DNA of 11,465 nucleotides from contig JAEZGJ010000120.1 in assembly GCA_023416965.1 (NCBI GenBank), positions 1-11,465 of the forward strand, in the 5' to 3' direction. The position numbers were made by a program, and so were the translations under genes. The notes under the pieces were generated by a model, which searched no databases, was not told where the DNA came from, and saw only the letters and a program-made list of their open reading frames with translations. Source of the stretch: Pseudomonadota bacterium. GTDB taxonomy: Bacteria > Pseudomonadota > Alphaproteobacteria > Rhizobiales > Phreatobacteraceae. Positions within the stretch are counted from its first letter, which is position 1; the number at the start of each line of letters is the position of its first letter. Shown piece after piece: positions 1-5,846 of the stretch.

Positions 1-79
1 CCCCGTATCCGACACTCCGTAACGTCATGTCGATCCTCTCACGCCCCCCGGCCGGGCGGGCCGGTGCGGACCGCCGATT

Positions 80-108
80 TTGGACAAGTCCAGGATAACC
101 TATATAGA
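80..108 (+). promoter_or_regulatory. Putative sigma-70-type promoter of dapF-mtaB with overlapping palindrome
   Basis: TTGGAC at 80-85 and TATAGA at 103-108 are 17 bp apart and resemble -35 and -10 elements in an otherwise very GC-rich stretch. The predicted transcript start is near 115. A perfect inverted repeat, TGGAC-AA-GTCCA (81-92), overlaps the -35 box and could be an operator. A start near 115 would leave almost no leader before the GTG at 120, but about 60 nt before the ATG at 177, which supports the ATG. Bases 1-79 hold no gene that I recognise. This is a motif-only call. Confidence 0.4.
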
Positions 109-176
109 GACCGCCCATTGTGTCCTCGTCATCACATCGTGACACCAACTCCCACGCTGCATCACGGGTCCCGCCC

Positions 177-1043
177 ATGAGCCCGCTCGCCAACCATCCG
201 TTCTGGAAGATGAACGGCGCCGGCAACGAGATCGTCGTCCTCGACCTGCGCGCCTCGACCCATGTGGTCACGGCCGACGAGGCACGCGCCATCGCCGCCG
301 ACGAGCGCTCGCGCTTCGACCAGATGATGGTGCTGCACAGGCCGCGCACCCCCGGCACGCGCTGCTACATCCGCATCTACAACACCGATGGCACCGAGGC
401 GGGCGCCTGCGGCAACGGCACGCGCTGCGTCGCCTGGGTCCTGGCCGAGGAGGACGGCGCCGAGAGCTTCACCGTCGAGACGGTCGCGGGCCTCCTCGCC
501 TGCCGCCGGGTCGGCCCCCGTGCCTTCTCCGTCGACATGGGCGAGCCGCGCTTCGGCTGGCAGGACATCCCGCTCGCCGAGGAATTCCGCGACACCCGCG
601 CCATCGAGCTGCAGATCGGTCCCATCGACGCCCCCATCCTGCATTCGCCCTCCGTCGTCTCGATGGGCAATCCGCACGCGATCTTCTGGGTCGACGATCC
701 CTATGCCTACGACCTGCCGAAGATCGGCCCCATGCTCGAGAACCACCCGGTCTTTCCCGAGCGCGCCAATATCTCGCTGGCGGCGGTGAAGACGCGCGAC
801 CACATCGTCCTCTGGGTCTGGGAGCGCGGCGTCGGCATCACCCGCGCATGCGGGTCGGCCGCCTGCGCGGCCCTCGTCTCGGCCGCGCGCACCAAGCGGA
901 CCGGCCGCGCCGCCACCGTCTCCTTGCCGGGCGGCGACCTCTTCGTCGAGTGGCGCGAGGACAACCACGTCATCATGACGGGTCCGACCGAGCTCGAGCA
1001 CCAGGGCACCTTCCCGCCCGCCCTCTTCGCCACGGCGGCCTGA
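177..1043 (+). CDS. dapF: Diaminopimelate epimerase
   Basis: It interconverts LL- and meso-diaminopimelate in the cytoplasm, the penultimate step to lysine and the source of the peptidoglycan cross-linking residue. The protein is 288 aa from the ATG at 177. The N-terminal FWKMNGAGNEIVVLD motif is typical of the family. The two catalytic cysteines sit in GACGNGTRC (C78) and TRACGSAACAA (C225), and the conserved SMGNPHAIF and ERANISLA segments lie between them. An in-frame GTG at 120 would add 19 low-complexity residues (Ser, His, Pro). I prefer the ATG because family homology starts right after it and because the putative promoter would place the GTG almost at the transcript start. Neither start has a convincing Shine-Dalgarno sequence. 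mtaB follows after 5 nt, so the two are probably co-transcribed. Function is confident; the start is less so. Confidence 0.96.
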   Translation: MSPLANHPFWKMNGAGNEIVVLDLRASTHVVTADEARAIAADERSRFDQMMVLHRPRTPGTRCYIRIYNTDGTEAGACGNGTRCVAWVLAEEDGAESFTVETVAGLLACRRVGPRAFSVDMGEPRFGWQDIPLAEEFRDTRAIELQIGPIDAPILHSPSVVSMGNPHAIFWVDDPYAYDLPKIGPMLENHPVFPERANISLAAVKTRDHIVLWVWERGVGITRACGSAACAALVSAARTKRTGRAATVSLPGGDLFVEWREDNHVIMTGPTELEHQGTFPPALFATAA

Positions 1044-1048
1044 GCCCC

Positions 1049-2338
1049 ATGGATCAGGCGCGCCCCTCGGTCGAGGTCGTCACCTTCGGCTGCCGGCTGA
1101 ACACCTCGGAATCCGAGGTGATGCAGCGCCTCGCCGCCGAGGCCGGGCTCACGCAGGCGATCGTCGTCAACACCTGCGCGGTCACCGCCGAGGCGACGCG
1201 TCAGGCGCGCCAGGCGATCCGCCGCATGAAGCGCGAGAACCCGGGCGCCCGCATCGTCGTCACCGGCTGCGCCGCGCAGACCGAGCCGGAAGTCTTCGCG
1301 GCCATGGCTGAGGTCGACCGGGTCATCGGCAACGACGAGAAGATGAAGGCGGAAGCCTGGGGCGAGACGCGCGCGGCGCTCGGCCGAGGCCCCGATTTCG
1401 GCATCGCCGCCAGCGAGAAGGTGGCGGTCAACGACATCATGGCGGTGCGCGAACAGGCGCTGCACCTCATCGACGGCCTCACCGGCCGCTCGCGCGCCTT
1501 CGTCCAGGTGCAGAACGGCTGCGACCACCGCTGCACCTTCTGCATCATCCCCTTCGGACGCGGCAACAGCCGCTCCGTGCCGATGGGCGAGGTGGTGGAA
1601 CAGGTGCGGCGGCTGGTCGCCAACGGCTACCGCGAGGTGGTGCTCACCGGCGTCGACATCACCAGCTACGGCCAGGGCCTGCCCGGCGAGCCGAAGCTCG
1701 GGGCGCTGGTCAAGGCCATCCTGCGCCATGTGCCGGACCTCGAGAGGCTGCGCATCTCCTCCATCGATTCCGTCGAGGCGGACAAGGACCTCCTCGACGT
1801 CATCGCCGGCGAGGAGCGGTTCATGCCGCACCTCCACCTGTCGCTGCAGGCCGGCGACGACATGGTGCTGAAGCGGATGAAGCGGCGGCACCTGCGCACC
1901 GACGCCATCCGCTTCTGCCACGAGGTCCGCCGCCTCAGGCCCGACATGGTCTTCGGCGCCGACATCATCGCCGGCTTCCCCACCGAGACCGAGGACATGT
2001 TCGCCCGCTCCCTCGCCATCGTCGAGGAATGCGGCCTGACCCACCTCCACGTCTTTCCCTACTCCCCGCGCCCCGGCACACCCGCGGCGCGCATGCCTCA
2101 GGTCGCGCGCGAGGTTGTCAAGGACCGGGCTCGCCGCCTCCGCGAGAAGGGCGAGGCCGCGCTCGCCGCCCATCTCCAGGCCATGGTCGGCCGCAGCTTC
2201 AGGGTTCTAGTGGAGACTGGCGAGATGGGGCGCACCGAGCATTTCACTCCGGTCCGGCTCGCCGGCTCTGCCGAGCCCGGCGCCATTCTCCCCGTCACCG
2301 TCACCGGCCATGACGGGCGGGAGGCCATCGCCGCCTAA
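1049..2338 (+). CDS. mtaB: tRNA t6A37 methylthiotransferase, MtaB-type radical SAM enzyme
   Basis: It adds a methylthio group to N6-threonylcarbamoyladenosine at position 37 of ANN-decoding tRNAs, giving ms2t6A. The protein is 429 aa. The N-terminal UPF0004 domain carries the three cysteines that bind the auxiliary Fe-S cluster: FGCRLN (C15), NTCAVT (C43) and TGCAAQ (C74). The radical SAM domain follows, with CxxxCxxC in NGCDHRCTFC (C158, C162, C165). LTGVDITSYG, HLHLSLQAGDD and FGADIIAGFPTET are further family landmarks. The C-terminal ~55 residues look TRAM-like. RLNTSES and the t6A-type spacing separate it from MiaB and RimO. The reading frame is open back to 848, but homology starts at this ATG, 5 nt after dapF, and an upstream start would overlap dapF. 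In many Rhizobiales ftsY follows this pair; here it does not. Confidence 0.93.
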   Translation: MDQARPSVEVVTFGCRLNTSESEVMQRLAAEAGLTQAIVVNTCAVTAEATRQARQAIRRMKRENPGARIVVTGCAAQTEPEVFAAMAEVDRVIGNDEKMKAEAWGETRAALGRGPDFGIAASEKVAVNDIMAVREQALHLIDGLTGRSRAFVQVQNGCDHRCTFCIIPFGRGNSRSVPMGEVVEQVRRLVANGYREVVLTGVDITSYGQGLPGEPKLGALVKAILRHVPDLERLRISSIDSVEADKDLLDVIAGEERFMPHLHLSLQAGDDMVLKRMKRRHLRTDAIRFCHEVRRLRPDMVFGADIIAGFPTETEDMFARSLAIVEECGLTHLHVFPYSPRPGTPAARMPQVAREVVKDRARRLREKGEAALAAHLQAMVGRSFRVLVETGEMGRTEHFTPVRLAGSAEPGAILPVTVTGHDGREAIAA

Positions 2339-2344
2339 AGCCCC

Positions 2345-2370
2345 GGAACCTTCTCCGCCCGTGCGACGTT
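2345..2370 (+). promoter_or_regulatory. EcfG-type general stress promoter (GGAAC-N17-CGTT)
   Basis: GGAAC at 2345-2349 and CGTT at 2367-2370 match the alphaproteobacterial sigma-EcfG consensus exactly, with the permitted 17-bp spacer. The site starts 7 bp after the mtaB stop. The expected transcript start is near 2377, about 28 nt before the micro-protein ATG at 2405. The assignment is by motif only, but four other perfect copies lie in the window. Confidence 0.72.
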
Positions 2371-2404
2371 GTCAGGTCAACAGCGCACAACCATGGAGTT
2401 GGAA

Positions 2405-2488
2405 ATGGGTCTCGGACGCGGTGCTCTCCTGTGGCTCCTCGGCATTCCCCTGCCGATCATCATCCTGCTCGCCATCTTCTGGAGCTGA
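2405..2488 (+). CDS. 27-residue single-helix membrane micro-protein
   Basis: The product is 27 aa, too short for most gene callers. It starts MGLGRGALLWLLGIP and ends with a hydrophobic stretch (PLPIIILLAIFWS). Residues 7-26 could form a single transmembrane helix broken by two prolines (IPLP). The start is set by a good Shine-Dalgarno, GGAG at 2395-2398, 6 nt before the ATG. An upstream in-frame ATG at 2393 overlaps that site and is less likely. A perfect EcfG-type promoter ends 34 nt upstream and hairpins follow the stop, so all parts of a small monocistronic gene are present. I recall similar small Leu/Ile/Pro-rich conserved proteins in Proteobacteria, but I cannot name a family and assign no function. 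Confidence 0.68.
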   Translation: MGLGRGALLWLLGIPLPIIILLAIFWS

Positions 2489-2496
2489 GCGGGCCC

Positions 2497-2554
2497 GCCC
2501 CCTTGACCGGGGGCACCTCGAACGCAGACAGGGTCCGGATCCGTCCGGGCCCTG
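2497..2554 (+). terminator. Two hairpins between convergent genes, probable terminator
   Basis: The first hairpin is GCCCCC/GGGGGC (2497-2502 with 2509-2514, 6-nt loop). The second is stronger: CAGGGTCCGGA (2529-2539) pairs with TCCGGGCCCTG (2544-2554), giving 11 bp with one G-U pair and the loop TCCG. It is followed by TTT at 2555-2557, a weak U-tract. It lies between the micro-protein (plus) and the interrupted kinase gene (minus), so it may work in both directions. Confidence 0.6.
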
Positions 2555-2594
2555 TTTCGCGTCGGGAGCGGTGTTTCGCGTCGGGAGCGGTGTT
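2555..2594. repeat. Perfect 19-bp tandem duplication
   Basis: TTTCGCGTCGGGAGCGGTG occurs twice head to tail at 2555-2573 and 2574-2592, with two more matching bases (TT) after it. It fills the gap between the terminator-like hairpin and the last codon of the minus-strand kinase gene; its right edge touches that stop codon. It looks like a slippage duplication. Confidence 0.9.
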
Positions 2595-4084
2595 CAGCGT
2601 GTCAGCTGCTGGGTGGGGGCCGTGAGGCTGACGCGCAGCCCCGCCGCGGACCAGTCATAGGTCATGGCGCCCTTGAGCTGGCGCTGGACGCTCATCTCGA
2701 TGAGCTGGCTGCCAAAGCCGCGGTGGGTCGGCGCCTCGCCCGTCACCCCCGATCGCCTTTCGCTCCAGTTGAGCGTCACGTCGCTGGCGGAGGCGGTCCA
2801 TTCCACCGTCAATTCGCCGCCGTCCTCGGCCAGGGCTCCGTATTTCGCCGCGTTGGTGGCGAGTTCGTGGAAGACGAGGGCGAGGCTGGTCGCCGCCGAA
2901 GACCCGAGCGAGATCTGCGGCCCGGACAGCGTTACCTGGTCGGGCCGGCCCAGATGTGGCGCCAGGATGCGGGTGAGGAGGTCCGACAGGTGCGTCGTCT
3001 CGGCCTGTTCGGTCTCGCCGAAGACGGCGGAGCGGATGAGGTCGTGGGCCGCGGCCAGCGCCGACAGGCGGCCGCGCAGCGCTTCCGCCATCTCGCGCGG
3101 CGTCGCCGAGCTGCGCGCCGTCATCGAGATCAGGCCGGAGACCACCGCGAAGATGTTCTTCACCCGGTGGTTGAGCTCGCGCAGCAGGATGGACCGCGCC
3201 TCCTCCGACTCCTTCAGCTCGGTGATGTCGACGATCGCACCGGGAAAACGCGCCGGCTTGCCTTCGTGGTCGTAGAGACACTCGCCGCGGGCGATGACCC
3301 AGCGCCAGCCGCCGTCGCGCGTCCTGAGCCGGTATTCGGATGTGTATTTCTCCTTGGTGGCGATGGCTTCCTGGAAGGCCTCGCGCACCCGGGGCAAGTC
3401 GTCGGGATGGACGGCCTCCAGATACTGCTACACCGGCATCCCGTCCTGACTGGGGCCGGGGCCGCTGCCGAACAGTTCCGCGAGGCGGGCATCGGGGAAG
3501 AACAGGTTGGAACCGATGTGCCAGTCCCAGGTGCCGATCATCCCCGCCGAATTGAGCGCGAAGGCGAGGCGTTCGCGGTTGCGCGCCAGTTCCTCCTGCG
3601 CGCGGATGCGCTCGGTCGTCTCCGTGATCACGCCGAGGACGCCGATGCGCTCGCCCTGCTCGTCGACCACGGGGCTGTAGGCGAGATCGAACCAGACGTC
3701 CTCGGGCCCGCCGTTGCGGTAGAGGACGAAGGGCCGGTCGGAAAAGGTGAGGGTCGTGCCGCCGAGCACCGTCCGAATCACGGAGTCGTTGAACTCGGTC
3801 GCCTCAGGCCAGGCCTCGCGCACCGGCTGGCCGAGAATCTGCGGGTGGCGTGACCCCGCGATCTGCGCATAGCCCTCGTTGTAGAGCATCACCCCTTCGG
3901 GCCCGATCATCAGGGCCTGGGGGATGGGGGAGGCGAGGATCAGCTTCACGACCGTCCGCAGGGTTGCGGGCCAGCTCTCGATCGGGCCCAGTGCCGTGCC
4001 CGACCAGTCATGCGAAGCAATGAGCCGCCCGATCTCGCCGCCGCGGGTGGACAGGCGCTCGGTCCAGGTGCTGGTCTGGGTCAT
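2594..4084 (-). pseudogene. PAS-PAS-HWE histidine kinase interrupted by an in-frame TAG
   Basis: This reads as one 496-codon sensor kinase except for a single amber codon at residue 219 (3428-3430); both halves are in the same frame. Residues 1-160 form a PAS-like sensor typical of HWE kinases (DWSGTALGPIESWP, LYNEGYAQIAG, DVWFDLAYSPVVDEQGERIGVLGVITETTER). Residues 172-290 form a second, PAS_3-type domain (TWDWH, YLEAVHPDDLPRVREAF, YRLRTRDGGWRWV). The stop falls inside it. The HWE kinase core follows, with phospho-acceptor H306 in LRELNHRVKN, the N box HELATNAAKYGAL, NWSER and GFGSQLI. There is no transmembrane segment, so it would be cytoplasmic. The ATG overlaps the stop of the upstream kinase (ATGA), so the two are translationally coupled. 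The downstream half looks fully conserved, so the lesion is recent, tolerated by readthrough, or a sequence error. Restart at the TTG at 3397 is possible but has no clear support. Confidence 0.85.
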
Positions 4085-5112
4085 GTCTGGTAAGCGGCCT
4101 TCAATCCTGTCGTGGACCAGGCGACCTCATGCTGCGCCACCGTGGGAATATCGAACGTGAGCCGGCAAAGCGTCCCGTCCTCGCTGACGACGGACAGGCT
4201 CCCGCCCAGCTGCGACGCAAACGACCTCAGCACGGTCAGTCCGATGCTGCGGGCGGTCTTGAGGTCGAAGCCGGCGGGCAGGCCGGGACCGTCGTCCCGA
4301 ACCCGCAGCTCGGCGAGGCCGCCGCTTTTTTCCAGCGTCACCGAGATGGTTCCCGAAGGACGCTGGCCGAGCCCGTGCTCGAGGGCGTTGTTAATGCACT
4401 CGGTGAGGATCAGCGCGACGGGGAGGAACTTGTCCTGCGGCAGGGCGATGGGCGTGATGTCGGTGGCGAGGCGAACCCGGTCGCCGGCGCCCGCTGCGTC
4501 GATGCAGCGCTCGGCGAGCTCGCGCACGAAATCGTCGTCGATCCTTCCGTCGGCATGGGCAGGGTCGTGGAACATGCGGTGGATGTCGGCGATAACCCCC
4601 ACGCGCTGCACGCTGTCCACCAGCGCCCGCTTCGCTTCCGGGTCCTTCACACCGCGGACCTGGATGTTGAGGAGCGCCGATACCGACTGAAGGTTGTTTC
4701 CGATGCGGTGCTGCAGCTCCTTGAACAGGGTATCGCGCTGCGCCGCATGCAGCACGGCTTTCTCCCGCTCGGCGCGCAGATCTGCCAGCGCCCGGGTCAG
4801 CCGGTCGATGATCAGGATGTCCACCGCCACGATGAAGGTGAAGAAGGCGATGGCGACGCCCGATTGGTAGTCGAGGACGAAGGTGTTGGCTGGAGGAATG
4901 AAGAAATACAGAGCGGCAAGGCCGCTGAGGAGGGCGCACAGGCTCCCTGGGCCCGCTCCCGCGACGAAGGCGGCGACGATGATGGCGGGGAAGAAGGTGA
5001 GGAAGGGGAAGCCGGCGGGAAGGAAAGGTTCCGCTGCGAAGCGCATCGCGAGCGCCACGACAAAGAGGCCCACCCCCACAGCATATCTCAGAAGCCAGTG
5101 CCGATCGTTCAT
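4081..5112 (-). CDS. Membrane HisKA_2-family sensor histidine kinase with DUF4118-like domain
   Basis: It is predicted to autophosphorylate a histidine and pass the phosphate to a response regulator. The protein is 343 aa from the ATG at 5112. About four transmembrane segments occupy residues 7-102 in a DUF4118-like arrangement (FLTFFPAIIVAAFVAGAGPG, then YFFIPPANTF), with no sizeable periplasmic domain. A short linker helix leads to the HisKA_2 box KELQHRIGNNLQSVSALLN (phospho-acceptor H135). The ATP-binding domain has an N box (ECINNALEHGLG), a G1 box (RDDGPGLPAG) and SIGLTVLRSF. A TTG at 5178 would add 22 residues without family character and would also be part of a candidate -35 box, so I reject it. 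Its stop overlaps the start of the next kinase. HisKA_2 kinases often act in the alphaproteobacterial general stress and light responses; the input signal here is unknown. Confidence 0.88.
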   Translation of the reverse strand: MNDRHWLLRYAVGVGLFVVALAMRFAAEPFLPAGFPFLTFFPAIIVAAFVAGAGPGSLCALLSGLAALYFFIPPANTFVLDYQSGVAIAFFTFIVAVDILIIDRLTRALADLRAEREKAVLHAAQRDTLFKELQHRIGNNLQSVSALLNIQVRGVKDPEAKRALVDSVQRVGVIADIHRMFHDPAHADGRIDDDFVRELAERCIDAAGAGDRVRLATDITPIALPQDKFLPVALILTECINNALEHGLGQRPSGTISVTLEKSGGLAELRVRDDGPGLPAGFDLKTARSIGLTVLRSFASQLGGSLSVVSEDGTLCRLTFDIPTVAQHEVAWSTTGLKAAYQT

Positions 5113-5171
5113 AAAGATTCCGCAGGGCGCCGTCCCACCGCCATTCCATACCATCAGGATCGGCGGTGCCG

Positions 5172-5185
5172 ATGTCAAAAGACAT
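5172..5185. repeat. Palindrome ATGTC-AAAA-GACAT upstream of the kinase pair
   Basis: This perfect 5-bp inverted repeat with a 4-nt spacer is in the leader of the minus-strand kinase operon. Read on the minus strand it contains TTGACA (5178-5173), a perfect -35 hexamer, but the sequence 17 bp further on (GATGGT) is a poor -10. It could be an operator or promoter element. No EcfG-type site was found between 5113 and 5275. Confidence 0.35.
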
Positions 5186-5203
5186 GGCGCCGGGCATAGG
5201 AAA

Positions 5204-5231
5204 GGCCTGCGACGGTCCTCCGCCGCAGGCC
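5204..5231 (-). terminator. Strong hairpin after the DUF1328 gene
   Basis: GGCCTGCG (5204-5211) pairs with CGCAGGCC (5224-5231). The inner CGG/CCG (5213-5215 with 5220-5222) extends the stem across one mismatch to a TCCT loop. Read on the minus strand it is followed by only three T residues. A smaller hairpin, CGCCCC/GGGGCG (5248-5253 with 5261-5266), lies nearer the stop. They probably end the DUF1328 transcript and insulate the kinase genes downstream. Confidence 0.6.
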
Positions 5232-5275
5232 GTGCCGAATGTGATATCGCCCCTTGGAGCGGGGCGCCGCGGGGT

Positions 5276-5449
5276 TTAAGCCCGCCTTATCAGGCCGGCG
5301 ACCACCGAGACCACGAAGAGGACGATGGCGACCCAGAACAGCAGCTGAGCGCCGCTCATGGCGGTGCCGGCGACGCCGCCGAAGCCCAGGAAGGCGGCGA
5401 CGAGCGCCACGATGAGGAAGACGACGGCCCAGTGAAGGAGCGTACCCAT
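5276..5449 (-). CDS. DUF1328-family small membrane protein
   Basis: The product is 57 aa, beginning MGTLLHWAVVFLIVALVAAFLG. Two hydrophobic helices (about residues 5-25 and 31-53) flank a Gly/Ala-rich turn (FGGVAGTAMSGAQ), and a basic tail (IRRA) follows. Size, layout and the FLGFGGVAG...A motif fit the DUF1328/UPF0391 family of inner-membrane proteins of unknown function. The start is fixed by AGGAG (minus strand, 5462-5458), 8 nt before the ATG; 18 extra upstream codons in frame are ignored because they would remove that site. The gene has its own perfect EcfG-type promoter, a leader of about 64 nt containing a GCGGCC/GGCCGC hairpin (5477-5494), and its own terminator-like hairpin. It is probably a monocistronic stress gene. 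Molecular function is unknown. Confidence 0.88.
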   Translation of the reverse strand: MGTLLHWAVVFLIVALVAAFLGFGGVAGTAMSGAQLLFWVAIVLFVVSVVAGLIRRA

Positions 5450-5519
5450 GAAACTGTCTCCTGACGTTGTTATGGTGCGGCCGGCGGGGGCCGCGGCAGA
5501 CATTGGATGTCACCGCTAC

Positions 5520-5544
5520 AACGCCGTCCCTTGGGGCAGGTTCC
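5520..5544 (-). promoter_or_regulatory. EcfG-type promoter (GGAAC-N16-CGTT), leftward, for DUF1328
   Basis: On the minus strand, GGAAC (5544-5540) and CGTT (5523-5520) are exactly 16 bp apart. The expected transcript start is near 5513, about 64 nt before the ATG at 5449. It faces away from the second EcfG-type promoter at 5581-5605; 36 bp separate the two -35 boxes. Confidence 0.78.
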
Positions 5545-5580
5545 AGCCGCCCCCTGCCGCGCTTGCGGCGCTGCGGCTAT

Positions 5581-5605
5581 GGAACCTCCCGGTCGCAGCG
5601 GCGTT
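5581..5605 (+). promoter_or_regulatory. EcfG-type promoter (GGAAC-N16-CGTT), rightward, for HWE kinase
   Basis: GGAAC (5581-5585) and CGTT (5602-5605) are 16 bp apart, a perfect consensus. The expected transcript start is near 5612, which gives the kinase at 5847 a leader of about 235 nt. No other large gene lies between, so the kinase is the likely target. Confidence 0.72.
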
Positions 5606-5846
5606 TATCGCCCGTCAGGGGTGTGTCGGCCGCCCCGGCCTCACCGCCGCGCTCATTGCCGGCCGAGCCTTCCGGGGGAAGCCAGCCGGCGCCCTCTCCA
5701 CCCCCGCCCGACAAGGGGCATCGATGACGTCGCCAAGCGGACCGGCACCAGGCGGACCGGCACATGGACGGGAAGGAATTGCGGCGGGGCATCTCGCCGC
5801 GGTCCCGTCGTGTCGGTCCCGGACCCCCGGGCAGGCCGCGTGATCC
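5606..5846 (+). other. Long leader before the HWE kinase, with possible 39-aa ORF
   Basis: This stretch has no recognisable protein family. AAGGGG (5713-5718) lies 5 nt before an ATG at 5724. That ATG opens a 39-codon frame (MTSPSGPAPGGPAHG...) ending at 5843, 3 nt before the kinase ATG. The kinase start itself has a poor Shine-Dalgarno sequence, so translational coupling is conceivable. A 12-bp direct repeat, GCGGACCGGCAC, occurs at 5737-5748 and 5752-5763. Codon use of the small frame is not clearly gene-like, so I do not call it a CDS. Confidence 0.3.

Noticed and set aside
707..2173. 488-aa open frame on the minus strand opposite dapF and mtaB
   Set aside because: It is antisense to two confidently identified genes, has no motifs and has no ribosome site.
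2310..2660. 116-aa plus-strand frame across the micro-protein, hairpins and tandem repeat
   Set aside because: It overlaps the end of mtaB, reads through structured non-coding sequence and lacks a ribosome site. The micro-protein frame is better supported.
2723..3853. Long plus-strand frames across the interrupted kinase, and 4129-5199 across the HisKA_2 kinase
   Set aside because: They are shadows. The minus-strand frames carry clear PAS, H-box and N-box motifs, and the plus frames carry none.
5448..5843. 131-aa plus-strand frame across the divergent promoter region
   Set aside because: It runs through both EcfG-type promoters, has no recognisable domain and shows uneven codon use. Only its last 39 codons merit a low-confidence mention.
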